Positions 1-11,504 of a stretch of 64,000 nt of DNA are shown piece after piece. Position 1 is the first letter of the stretch. Every line of letters starts with the position of its first letter. The notes beneath the pieces are model-generated. The model saw nothing but the letters and a program-made list of their open reading frames with translations. It was not told where the DNA came from and did no database searches. Origin of the DNA: Datisca glomerata (Eukaryota > Streptophyta > Magnoliopsida > Cucurbitales > Datiscaceae). The stretch lies in the NCBI GenBank assembly GCA_003255025.1, contig QANY01013727.1, positions 124,001 to 188,000 on the forward strand, written 5' to 3'. The translations under genes were made by a program, and so were the position numbers.

Positions 1-15
1 TTGCAAAATTTTGAG

Positions 16-421
16 TAGGGTGTTCATGGTTCGGTTCTGTAATTTGTTTGGCGAAAAACCTAGCTAAAACTTCAATTCGGCAATAAAATCGAACTGAACC
101 GAACCATTCATGTCAAAAGAACCGAACCAAACTGTGAGTTTTAGTTTGATATTATTAATTAAAAAATAACTTTTTAAATAATTTATAAATGATATTATTG
201 AAAAAAATCAAAATTTTGTTTCGACTTGGTTCGATATGAAATTATATATAAAAAACAAAAATAGTATGAATTTAATGTTTCGATTTACTCCGGTTTAAAA
301 ACCACCAAAAATTCAAACCGAACCGAAACTTCGATTCTCATTTTTTCGAACCGAACCGAACACATATTACAAACCAACCATTTTCAATTTGGTTTAGTGC
401 GGGACAATTTTGAACACCCTA
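16..421. mobile_element. hAT-type MITE with perfect TIR and 8-bp TSD
   Basis: A 406-bp element begins TAGGGTGTTCA and ends with the exact reverse complement TGAACACCCTA. It is flanked by a perfect 8-bp direct repeat, ATTTTGAG, at 8-15 and 422-429. An 8-bp TSD with short TIRs fits the hAT superfamily. Subterminal GGTTCGG/CCGAACC words occur at both ends, and no coding capacity is visible, so it is non-autonomous. The unbroken TSD suggests a fairly recent insertion. A longer element at 50500-51603 has similar ends. Confidence 0.85.
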
Positions 422-429
422 ATTTTGAG

Positions 430-1231
430 ACTTTCTTTTCAGCCTGTCTCATGCAACCCTTCTCTTACACTTCAAAGGCTTCACCAAAAAAAACACAAGG
501 ATCATTTACTTAACTTCACTCTCAAAACCCATCTTTTTCTATCATTTCTAACAAAAATATCATATCATGTGCAAAATAAATAATATGATGAAGGGATCAT
601 ATTATTTTAAGTATTGAAAACTTCAAAATATTTTAAGTATTTACTTTATTCATAGATAAACCTGAAACATTGAAAACGAAACATTCTGGAATGCAGACTA
701 CCTACTACATTGGCTTCTCAATATGGTTTACCTTTAACCAACATGTCAGCTAATAATGACACATCTATACCATCTTTAGCCCACAAGTATTAATGTATCA
801 TTGTCATCAATATAAAAAGATTACTTCTCATAACTTAATGTAAGTTAATGACACACATATACATTATTGGGCAAGAGATTAATTTCTCTCTTTTAAACCA
901 AGTTTTTATTGATCCCAGGAAATTAATTTCTCTCCTATTACACTCATTTTACAAGTTTGTTATTATGAGCAGTTCTTACAAAAGATCAGACTAATGACGT
1001 ATTTAATATTCAAATTCTCGATGTAGATGCTATATAGTTAGTTTTCATCCCTCACAGACTACACGGTGTAATAGGAATATCCATCAAGAAAAGGATCACT
1101 CTAAATTAATCATCACAGGCTAATGAGAATGAATCAAATCAGATGATTCTATTTTCTCAAATCTTTCTGATTCTCCTCCTCATTTGCTCTCTAAGGGACA
1201 TGGATATCCAAAAATACAAAAGAAATGGTAA
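430..1231. other. AT-rich spacer, downstream side of the small minus-strand gene
   Basis: No coding exon, RNA gene or clear transposon end is seen. The right part is likely the 3' UTR and terminator side of the minus-strand gene that stops at 1232. No polyadenylation site can be fixed by eye. Confidence 0.5.
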
Positions 1232-2290
1232 TTACTTTTTTCGTTTCTTTGCCTGGAGAGACACAGCAACCGGAACTACTGCTCTCTTCTTATGAAACAT
1301 AGCAGTTCTGCTTTCAAGATCCTCATTGTCGTCATCGTCGTCATCACATATATGAGACGAATCCTCTGTGTTTCTAGCAGCTTTTCTTTTTCCAGCATCC
1401 AACTTGGCCAGTAGTTTCCTGTCAAGGGGGTCATTTGAGGGTCCATTCCCGGGTTGGCGTGATACTTTAGCTCCTAATCCAAGCCTGCAGAAAATGTCCA
1501 AACTCCATAGTTGTATTAACAAATCGCTAAAACTGATTCGGTTATCGGTCGTAAAGACAGTATCCTACTGACCTAGAAGGTCGACCTTCTGCTTCTTCAG
1601 TTGGTTTTTCTTCCGCGATAACTGTCATATTATTCACCCATTGTTCAGCCTGCATATGAACATGTCATGAACTCAGTAGAACTAACCATAATAAAGCTCT
1701 AAAAATATTCCCAATCGTAATATCCCTGATTCCTAACTTTTTTTATAACAGGATTTGAATAAGAAACAATACCCAGTTCCTAACTCAAAACGACGACAAA
1801 TATTTTTTTAATTGAAGTGAAACAATTAGACAAATGAAATCCAAACCGAGTGTGGATATGCGCTTGGGTAAGCCTTGATAAGATATTACTTTATTTTCGT
1901 CGGTCTTGATAAGATATTACTTCAAAAAGGACAGCAAAAACAGTCATCCTGCTTGCTGGTGCATTCTTTGGAAAGGAGTCTTAAATGAATGCTGGTGCAT
2001 TCATCATTAACCAAAGCTTTGAATTTAGTTATAAAGGTCTTATGTGGGATTACTCCTGTTTCATTTCAAATTAACTCAGATCATAACTACAAGGCCCTAC
2101 TAAGTCTTAGGGTGCCTTCAGATTTTTCATATATTTAGCATCTCTCATCTTGTTCAACTGAGGCTGCAATTGGAAACTGACATTGATCAAACAAGAAACA
2201 TTGAGAATACAAGAAAACTTCAATTACCAATTTGAACGCCTTATTTAACTTAACAATTTGGGGAGGTCCGGTTTGCTGCGACGTCCCCAT
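1232..2290 (-). CDS. Conserved plant protein of unknown function, 130 aa, three coding exons
   Basis: Three exons join in frame with GT-AG introns: 2290-2228 (63 nt, ATG at 2290), 1649-1573 (77 nt) and 1484-1232 (253 nt including the stop). The total is 393 nt, or 130 residues. The protein starts MGTSQQTGPPQIVKLNKAF. A Trp-containing helix-like stretch (EQWVNNM) follows, then a LGLGAKVSRQ block and a Lys/Arg-rich segment (KLLAKLDAGKRKAA). Next come an Asp run (six consecutive D) and a basic tail ending QAKKRKK. The composition suggests a small, partly disordered nuclear or nucleolar protein, but that is inference. The layout recalls short eukaryotic DUF3245-like proteins, which I cannot confirm. 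A non-coding acceptor at about 2318 (TAG, then GCTTGTG) implies at least one further 5' UTR exon to the right. No stops or frameshifts are seen, so the gene looks intact. Confidence 0.8.
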
Positions 2291-4189
2291 GTTGCATACT
2301 TCAGCTTCTTCACAAGCCTAAACCATCAAAACAAAATAGTCGAGCTTTATGAAAGAAGATATAGCCACATAGTCATCATCGACACCATAGCATCAACTTT
2401 TTCCTAAATAGCTGCAATTGAACTCAAAGAAGAAGTTTTTGGCCATCGGTATCAAAAGCGAGCCTAAGCCCAAAAAGAAGCAAATCCTACCTATTCGCTC
2501 AGTTTTCCTGAAGAGAGTTGAAATCACTTCAGGAAAGAATTCTTGAAATCCCTTAAAAGTTGCTTAAGCGAATTCAATGAATCTTTAATATTAAGAGTTG
2601 AATATCTTGTCTAATTCATTTCATATGACATCTGCACTCATTATTCAAAAGAAACTAACAAACAACAACACAAACAGAAACAATGAAACAGAAGGCAAAA
2701 ATTCAAATCCAAACAACAAAAGTAAGAAACTAACGATTATTTATCAGAATAAAAAAACAGAGCTAGACAAGTAAGAAACTCAGGGAAACTGGATCAGTAA
2801 GCAGCAAGTAATAAGCCAATCTGCATGAAATCCAAAATATATTATATTAATGAAGAGATCCTAAATTAGGGAGAAGATACACGTACCTCAAATAAAACCC
2901 CCCAAAGCTGACTAAATCCCTACAACACAGAATATATGAAATGAATTAGACAAGATTCTCATTTTTCAAAATTAAAGATTCAAATAATTCTTTTAAGCAA
3001 CTATTAAGGGGAAGCAAAAATGAGAAGAAAGAAAAGGAAATAAAAAACTTGCATATCCATCCTCCCTAAACATCAAATAAAGAAGCTAAAAAAGCAGAAA
3101 GCTTAAAAAAAGTTCACTGAGAGGTACTACATCAACAGAAAAAAAGAATCGAAACATAGAACACTAAGAAACCAAGATTCAATCAACTCCAAAGAATCGG
3201 ATAATATCTAGTATATGAAAAAAGAAAGAGAAAAAAAAGAACTGAAACTGATTTAATCACTCTATACCGCATAATGATACCTATTGTACAGCAAAGGGCA
3301 AAAAACTAACCAAAATAAAATTGTCTCAGAAGATCAAAATCGAACAGCAACAGTGCTCGAACCTGCAGAGGAAGTGGAAACATCATTCACTTGTACATCT
3401 CAGAGATGCCCAAATCAAGCAAAGCTTCATATATACTTAATCTAACACAAGTTCAAATAAAAAAAGTTAACTGCAGAGCGAAACTTAATTCAAACAGGGG
3501 AAAAGAAACTCAGTTTTAGGAGGAAGATGAGCATTAAAATTGTTGTTAATCGATACAAAAGAACAAACCTGAAACAACCATCATTAGAAGAGAGAGAAAG
3601 ACCACATTTTTTATTCTATACAACACGTTCAATCACCGGCACAATTTCAATTCAACCAAATTAAATCGAACCACTGAAAAGGAATTGAATTCATAGATAA
3701 ATTTAGAACACATCAATCAAATTCAGTTTTAGGAGGAAGCCAAGAGCATTAAAATTGTTATTAATCAGTCAAAAAAATATAACTGAAACAACCATCATCA
3801 AGAGAGAGAACAAGACCATGTTTCTAATTTATACAACACAGCCAAAATATCACCAGAAAACAAAAAAAAACCATGACTAAATAAAACCATGGTTGAACAA
3901 ACAACATGAACAAATAAAAGGATCTAATCACAGACCTAACGCAATTTCAAAACAACATGCATCTACATCCAGGGTGAAAAATTGAATGAAAGCTCAATAC
4001 AAGAAATTTAACCTGAATCTGAACACCAAAAAATTTGAACTCAATGTTGAAAGCAAAAAAAAAACCCAAACGCAGAAGCCTAAAGAGAAATAGTTTCTTT
4101 TCACTAACAAAGGAAATCGACTTATACAAAGGGGAAAATTGAGTAACTGAACAAGACTGCCGCACCGACTAAGATTCAGAAAAGTGAAG
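2291..4189 (-). other. 5' UTR and probable intronic DNA of the small gene
   Basis: About 27 nt next to the ATG are 5' UTR up to a putative acceptor at 2318. The rest is AT-rich and strongly purine-biased on the plus strand (pyrimidine-biased in the transcribed sense). That would suit a long 5' UTR intron. Short imperfect duplications occur, for example the 'cagttttaggaggaag' word near 3512 and 3725. No coding exon is supported. Confidence 0.4.
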
Positions 4190-5590
4190 AAAAAGACAGA
4201 ATATGACACAGAGAAGGGAAAGTAGAAAAAATTGGGAGAAGAAAACTACATCTAAAGCTAATTTCTAATCCGACCTCTAATCATCACCCGCGAATAGAAT
4301 GCATTAAAACAAAACTTGCAACAACGAAGAATAATCGAGAATGAAGAAAAGCCCTGATCATAATAAGAAAATCAAAACAAGAGGAAAAAATATGAATGCC
4401 CGAGAAGCAACCGACAAAAGACATGATAGAAAATCCATAACATAACACAGAAGGAAATATTTTGAATTTACAAAGAAAAACACAGGTGTATTTTAAAAAG
4501 AAAATCAAACAAAATCTAAACTTGAAGAACACAAAACCTACACTTAGAAAACAGTAGTTATCTAAACTTCAATAAGATATTCATATACTGATACTCGAAG
4601 ACACTGCCTCAGCTTTGCAAACTACAGGAGAATGCCTAACTAAAACTATATCATTTCTAAAGCAATTAATTTCTTTGATCATCTCATTGCAGATACTAAT
4701 ATTTATTAGAGGAGATGTAAAAAGACCTTCAGAACTTAGATTAATAATTAACATGCATGCCAAATAAGTCTTCAGAAGTCAATATCGAGTAATATAATTC
4801 AAACCCCAAAAAATCTTGAGAGCTCAGTATAAAGTAATATAACTAAAATCTCAAAAATACCTAGATGTTGAAAACTGAATAGATAGTAATCTAATTAAAC
4901 CCTTGAAATACCATCCAGCATCAAATTGTCTTGCTCATAACAAAAAATAATTTTAGAAGATCGTAATTAAAATGAAAATCGAAGCAAAAACGATAAACAA
5001 AGGCAAGAGAGAAAAGAAACCGGAAAGCCTCAAATTATGCGCAACACCGAACAAAGATCAAATTTTATAACTTTTATAGAGCAACACAAGATAAGAAAAC
5101 ATCGCCTAATAAAAACTAAATTTACCAAATTGGTTTATACAGAATTGCCTAGTAAAACAAATGACAAGAAAAAGAAGAGTGCTGAAGATAGGAAGAGAAA
5201 TCAATGTAAAAAAACCCTAATAATCGCCTAACAAAACAGCATAAAACAACAAAGAAGAGAGATGGGGACAAGACAACAAGCCAATATATATGTAACGAAC
5301 TCAAGCGCATTTTTGTTAGAAAACTCAAGTAAGGACGTAGCTCTATTCCTGCAAATTTAAAACGGAACAAGCTTAAAATCAGAAAAAAGCTTGAAGAACA
5401 TGAGGTTTCTAACAAAGATTTCAAAGAAAATGAGCTTGAAGATAAGGTTAAGATTTCAAATTACTGATTAACAAAGATAAGGCTCTCACTAAAAAAGCTT
5501 ACCTAGATCACAAAGCAAGGAAAAGATTATTGACAAAAACCTGCACATTTCAAACATAAAATGCTTCAAATCAGGTTTATGGACCAATTA
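4190..5590. repeat. Dispersed duplication, copy 1 (second copy at 8675-10085)
   Basis: The order of words is the same in both copies. The block from 'gaaaaagacagaatatgac' through 'cctacacttagaaaac' to 'aaatgcttcaaatca' recurs with point differences and small indels over about 1.4 kb. No transposase, TIR or LTR was recognised in it. The open frames here are products of composition, not genes. Confidence 0.8.
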
Positions 5591-6502
5591 AAAGTATTCT
5601 TAACAATCTCAGTCACCTACTTAGAGAACAATAACGATTGGCAAGTGGCAAAGAGGAATAACGTAATATAACTAATATAACTAAAACCTCAAAAATACCT
5701 AGATGTTGAAAACTGAATAGATAGTAATCTAATTAAACCCTTGAAATACCATCCAGCATCAAATTGTCTTGCTCATAACAAAAAATAATTTTAGAAGATC
5801 GTAATTAAAATGAAAATCAAAGCAAAAATGATAAACAAAGGCAAGAGAGAAAAGAAACCTGAAAGCCTTAAATTATGCGCGACGCCGAACAAAGATCAAA
5901 ATTTTTAACTTTTATAGAGCAACACAAGATAAGAAAACATCGCCTAATAAAAACTAAATTTACCCAAATTGGTTTATACAGAATTGCCTAGTAAAACAAA
6001 TGACAAGAAAAAGAAGAGTGCTGAAGATAGGAAGAGAAATCGATGTAAAAAAAACCCTAATAATCGCCTAACAAAACAGCATAAAACAACAAAGAAGAGA
6101 GATGAGGACAAGACAACAAGCCAATATATATGTAACGAACTCAAGCGCATTTTTGTTAGAAAACTCAAGTGAGGACGTAGCTCTATTCCTGCAAATTTAA
6201 AACAGAACAAGCTTAATATCAGAAAAAAGCTTGAAGAACATGAGGTTTCTAACAAAGATTTCAAAGAAAATGAGCTTGAGGATAAGGTTAAGAGTTCAAA
6301 TTACTGGTTAACAAAGATAAGGCTCTCACTAAAAAAGCTTACGTAGATCACAAAGCAAGGAAAAGATTATTGACAAAAACCTGCACATTTCAAACATAAA
6401 ATGCTTCAAATCAGGTTTATGGACCATTTACAAGTATTCTTAACAATCTCAGTCACCTACTTAGAGAACAATAACAATTGGCAAGTGGCAAAGAGGAATA
6501 AC
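4837..6502. repeat. 840-bp tandem duplication
   Basis: Two adjacent copies, about 4837-5662 and 5677-6502, align end to end at an offset of 838-840 bp. Shared landmarks are 'ctagatgttgaaaactg' (4861 and 5699) and 'gcaagtggcaaagagg' (5641 and 6481). Divergence is a few percent at most, so this event is much younger than the separation from the 8.7-10.1 kb copy. The block lies in the presumed 5' intron or upstream DNA of the small minus-strand gene. Confidence 0.88.
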
Positions 6503-7181
6503 AACAAATAGACATAAAGATACGCGTTCCACCAAAAAAGCTTACCTAGATCACAAAGCAAGGAAAAAATTATTGACAAAAACATGCAAAACTAAAACGG
6601 AAGAAGCTTAAAATCAGATAATGGTTGAAGACCATATCAAATTCGAAAGCAACAACAAAAAAACAAAACAAAACAATAACTAATGAACATATCAGAACAG
6701 ATGTAATTTACATATATTTTGAAGAACATAACGATAGAAATTTTTCTACACACGTATTTCCATGTGTTGGTTTCACTCATGTCTGCACCACATCAATATT
6801 GAAAATCAAGATAGAAAGAAGCAACACATAATCAACCTCAATATATTATATGCCATGAATTAAGACAACTCAGAAAGTGCGATACTCCTGCCTGCTTACT
6901 CGATTATTTCTGGACCGAATTCTCCTACATGTACAGGTGTAGAGATTGACATGCTAAAAACTAATAAGACACATGAGTTGTTTGAATATAGGAGAAGCTA
7001 GATTATAATCCGGATTTCATATGGAAAAAAAGTTGCCAAGGATACAAATTTAACTTACAATAGCATATTCATACAGAAGTCGGAAAAGAAGAAAATACCC
7101 CGTGTAAAACATCAACACAGAAAAAGGAAATACAAGACCCAAAAGCTTAGAAAACAGAGGAGCAGAGAGAAAAAAAAAACG
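6503..7181. other. Non-coding, AT-rich; short extra copy of the adjacent repeat
   Basis: 6533-6584 repeats once more the 'aaaaagcttacctagatcac' segment of the neighbouring duplication. The remainder has no supported gene. Confidence 0.4.
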
Positions 7182-7511
7182 TTGCTTGTCGAGGAGCTTC
7201 TCGGCGTGGAGGTGATGTCGATAGAATAGAGGGAAAAAAAGACACTTTACCGGTTTGAGAGAAACGCAGTGGGTGAAGGTGACCTTAGTGTATCCGATGA
7301 GGATCGTCACCGGTTCCGGAGAAAGGGGTCAATGTGAAAACAATCGTTACTTGTCGAGGAGCCTCTCGGCGTGGAGGTGATGTCGATAGAATAGAGGGAA
7401 AAAGAGACACTTTACCAGTTTGAGAGAAACGCAGTGGGTGAAGGTGACCTTAGTGTATCCGATGAGGATCGTCACCGGTTTCAGAGAAAGGGGTCAATGT
7501 GAAATTGCAAT
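7182..7511 (-). repeat. 165-bp tandem duplication over a candidate first exon and promoter edge
   Basis: Two nearly identical 165-bp units lie head to tail (about 7182-7346 and 7347-7511), starting at 'ttgtcgagga' (7186 and 7351). The DNA is locally less AT-rich than its surroundings. Read on the minus strand, each unit contains 'CTCAAACCG' followed by GTAAAGTG, a plausible splice donor after an exon-like stretch. This makes it a candidate non-coding first exon of the gene at 1232-2290, present twice. That link is inference; transcript data would decide it. Confidence 0.5.
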
Positions 7512-7802
7512 TTTTGCTGAGGAGTTTTTCACCTTCACTGATTGATAGAGTTGTGCGAACTGAACTGGCTTGGTTTTACAGGCTTATTGGCCAGGAAAGC
7601 ACGATACCTAAGATGGAACTCAATTTTTAATTTTAGCTGGTCTAAATTTTGAGCCCACCAACCCACAATTTTTTTTCTTAATTCTAAAAAACGTTTTCCC
7701 CCCTACCCTTCTTACACAATCTTCATAATTAAGCCATCAAAATATATATCATTTTTCTTCATCATAATTAAGCCATCAAAATATATATCATTTTTCTTCA
7801 TC
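7512..7802. repeat. Spacer with a 39-bp tandem duplication
   Basis: The segment 'cataattaagccatcaaaa' plus its tail is present twice at 39-bp spacing (7724 and 7763). The rest is AT-rich. If the first-exon reading of 7182-7511 is right, this would be promoter DNA, but no clear TATA element was picked out. Confidence 0.5.
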
Positions 7803-8660
7803 GGCAGTCTGTAATATTGCTTCAAGATAGTTTCAAGTTGATCTTGAAGTTTACAGGATGATTTGAAAGTCTACAAGATGATCTTGAAGTCTTTATGATG
7901 ACTTCAAAATAATCTTGAAGTCTACAAAATTGTTCCAAGATGGCTTCAAGACAAGATGATCTTGAAGTTTGCAAGATTGCTTCAAAATGATTTTGAAGTT
8001 GTCTTAAAATCTACAAGATTGTTTCAAGATGATCTTGACGCAGTATGTAGACTTCAAGATGATCTTGAAGTTTACAATATTACTTCAAGATAAGTTCAAG
8101 ATAATCTTGAAGTCTACAAAATGATCTTCAACTTTACAAGATGATCCTGAAGTCTTCAAGATGGCATCAGGGTGACTTCAAGATCATCTTGAAGTCTACA
8201 AGATTGTTCCAAGAGATCTTCAAGATGATCTTGAAGCCATCTTAAAGTCTATAAAATCGCTTCAAAATTATTTAAAGATGATTTTGAAACCGTCTTGAAG
8301 TCTAAACCTCACGCCCACTATTCAATAATTTTTTCCACAACCATTCAAATTAAATGTCAAATTTTCTACTTCAACACTCAACACACATAGCTTCTTGAGA
8401 AAGTCATCCAATTAATTATATCTCATTTTTCTTAATTGGAAGTCCACAATATTGCTTCAAGATAATCTTGAAGTCTACAAGATTGTTCCAATTTGGAAGC
8501 TACCTTGAAGTTTACAATATTGTTTCAAGATGGCTTCAAGATCATCTTGAAGTCATCTTGAAGCCTGCAAGATTGTTTCAAGATCCTTTTGAAGCAATCT
8601 TGCAGATTTTAAATTAATCTTGAAGTTTACAATATTGCTTCAACATGACTTCAAGATCAT
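7803..8660. repeat. Palindrome-rich minisatellite (CTTCAAGATGATCTTGAAG family)
   Basis: About 860 bp consist of degenerate repeats of words such as 'cttgaagtctacaagatgat' and 'cttcaagatgatcttgaag'. Sense and antisense forms of the same word alternate, so many units are near-palindromes. The array is interrupted by short unique DNA at about 8300-8450. No ORF is present. Confidence 0.85.
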
Positions 8661-8674
8661 GTTGAAAATGGAAG

Positions 8675-10085
8675 AAAAAGACAGAATATGACACATAGAA
8701 GGGAAAGTAGAAAAAAACGGGAAAAGAAAATTACATCTAAAGCTAATTTCTAATTTGACCTCTAATTGTCACCCGCGAATAGAACGCAGGAAAGTAAAAC
8801 TTATCAACAACAGCGAAGAACAATTGAGAATGAAGAAAAACCCTGATCATAATAAGAAAATCAAAACAAGAGGAAAAAATATAGATGACCGAGAAGCAAC
8901 CAACAAAAGACGTAATAGAAAATCCGTAACATAACAGAGAAGGAAATATTTTGAATTTACAAAGAAAAACACAGGTGTTTTTAAAAGAAAATCAAACCGA
9001 ATCTAAACTTGAAGAACACAAAACCTACACTTAGAAAACAATAGTTATCTAAACTTTAATAAGATATCCATATACTGATCAGATATCTCGAAGACACTGC
9101 CTCAGCTTTGTAAACTACAAGAGAATGCCTAACTAAAACTATATCAATTCTAAAGCAATTAATTTTTTTTATCATCTCATTGTAGATACTAATATTTATC
9201 AAAGGAGTTGTAAAAAGACCTTCAGAACTTAGATTAATAATTAACATGCATGCCAAATAAGTCTTTAGAAGTCAATATCGAGTAATATAATTCAAAGCCC
9301 AAAAAATCTCGGTTCTTGAGAGCTCAGTATAAAGTAATATATCTAAAACCTAAAAAACACCTAGATGTTGAAAACTGAATAGATAATAATCTAATTAAAC
9401 CCTTGAAATACCATCTAGCGTCAAATTGTCTTGCTCATGACAAAATATAATATTAGAAGATCATAACTAAAATTTTGCTTCGAATTAAAAGTGATAAATA
9501 AAGGCAATATAGAAAAGAAACGTGAAAGCCCTAAATTATGCGCAACACCGAACAAACATCAATTTTTTTTTACTTTTATAGAGCAACACAAGATAAAAAA
9601 ACATTGCCTAATAAAAATTAAATTTAGCAAAATTGGTTTATACAGAATCACCTAGTAAAACAAATGACAAGAAAAAGAAGAGTGCTGAAGATATGAGGAG
9701 AAATCAACGTAAAAAAACCCTAATAATCGCCTAACAAAACAACATAAAACAACAAAGAAGAGAGATGAGGACAAGACAACAAGACAATATATATGTAACA
9801 AACTCAAGCGCATTTTTGTTAGAAAACTCAAGTAAGGATGTAGCTCTATCCCTGCAAATTTAAAATGGAACAAGCTTAAAATTAGAAAAAGCTTGAAGAA
9901 CACGAGCTTTCTAACAAAGATTTCAAAGAAAATGAGCTTGAAGATAAATTTAAGATTTCAAATTATTGGTTAACAAAGATAAGGCTCTCACTAAAAAAGC
10001 TTACGTAGATCACATGGCAAGTAAAAGATTATTGACAAAAAGCTGCACATTTCAAACATAAAATGCTTCAAATCAAGTTTATCTC
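8675..10085. repeat. Dispersed duplication, copy 2 (of 4190-5590)
   Basis: This stretch matches 4190-5590 in order and orientation with many point differences. It begins right after the palindromic minisatellite and ends where LINE-like sequence begins. It is non-coding. Its edges show no TIR, LTR or poly(A), so the mechanism of duplication is unknown. Confidence 0.78.
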
Positions 10086-10282
10086 CTTCCTTTTCATCAT
10101 ACAGCAAGAAAGTTTTGGAATTTTTTAGTTAAATATATTACTTCTAGAAGTGATTGAGGCAAGTATATCCTTTATCTCATTTACTTTTCATTTTTGTGGC
10201 TAATCTGTTCAAAATGGTGATATTAAAGTTGTTAGGTTTAAGAGAAGTAGCCCTCCCATTTCTCACTTTATTTTTTATAGAT

Positions 10283-10744
10283 GATAGTCTATTCATCACT
10301 TCTACAGAGATAGATTATTCTCTGAAATTGAAGGAATGTATCTAGATATTGTAATGCCTCAAGACAAAAAGCGAACTTAGATAAAAGTAGCTTATGGTTT
10401 GTGGGAATGCTTACAATAGTTCTAAAGAGATGTTAAGTAATATATTTCAGATCTGTGTATGTTACAAAAGACTCTTGTTTAGGTCTCCCAACTGAATGGG
10501 AGTATTCGAAATTGATAGTCTATTCATTAGTTATACAAAGCTAGGTTCTTGTCTGAAATAGGAGGAATGTATTTAGATATTGTAATACCTAAAGACAATA
10601 ATGAACTTAGATAAAAGTAGCTTATGGTTTGTAGGAATGCTAGTAATAGTTCTAAATACATGTTGAGTGAGATTTTTCAAACCCCTTTGTATGTTGCAAA
10701 AGACTCCTTTTATCTCTCCCAACTGAATGAGGGTATTCAAAATT
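10283..10744 (+). repeat. 231-bp tandem duplication inside the LINE RT
   Basis: 'gatagtctattcat' recurs at 10283 and 10514. The downstream words (gtagcttatggtttgt; ctcccaactgaatg) recur at the same offset. The duplication lies in coding DNA of the LINE, so it alone breaks the ORF. Confidence 0.75.
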
Positions 10745-11504
10745 TTCCATTTTTACCCTACTTCAGGAAAAAATGAATGAGAGGACTACTATGTGGAAAT
10801 CAAACCTGCTTCGGTGGTAAGAAAATCTTACTAAAATCTGTAGTAGCAATTATGAAATTTGCCAAAAAAAAAAAATTTGCCATAATCTTCAAGTAGCAAT
10901 TATGAAATTTTGGTGGTCTAAAATGGAGGACCAAATGGGAATTAGATGGTGCTCTAAAGAAAAATTTTAGCTGTAGGAAAGAGATTGGGGGTCCAGTTTT
11001 TAGAGTCTTGGAGGATTATAATGTTACATTATTAGCCAAATAATCTTGGTACATTCTTATGAATCATAATAGTCTTTGTTATAACCTATTGAAGAGTCTT
11101 TATTTTCCAAATGAGGAGTTTCTGAATGCTAGTTCTAGTAGAAATAGCCCATGGGCTCAGAAAAGTTTGTGGTCTGGTAAGAAGATTCTTAAGAAAATGA
11201 TTTGTTGGGAAGATAATTGGATGCCAAATGAGAGAAATCTCAATATGTTTAGGAATGAGAATATACATTCAGTAGATGATTTATTTAATCCTACCGTTTT
11301 TGTTGGAATTCATGAAAAAAATAATTTAGTTACTATATTTAATCCAGAACTATCTTTCAATTAGACATGCGCTTACTAGGAGAAAATTTCTACAAGATGA
11401 ATCGTGTCCTATTTGTGTTTAGTGCATCTTAATCTGTATTTCGTACTTTAACAGGATGTAAATGGTGTAGTCTAGCTTGGTGTATTTCTTCTTTACAATT
11501 AGCA

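Noticed and set aside
4284..6264. Phe/Leu/Ser-rich minus-strand frames that look like membrane proteins
   Set aside because: They come from purine-rich plus-strand DNA, repeat with the duplications, and are not conserved between copies.
7803..8660. Possible microRNA precursor cluster
   Set aside because: Hairpins are short and degenerate, and no single long stem with a conserved mature region stands out. Kept as a minisatellite finding only.
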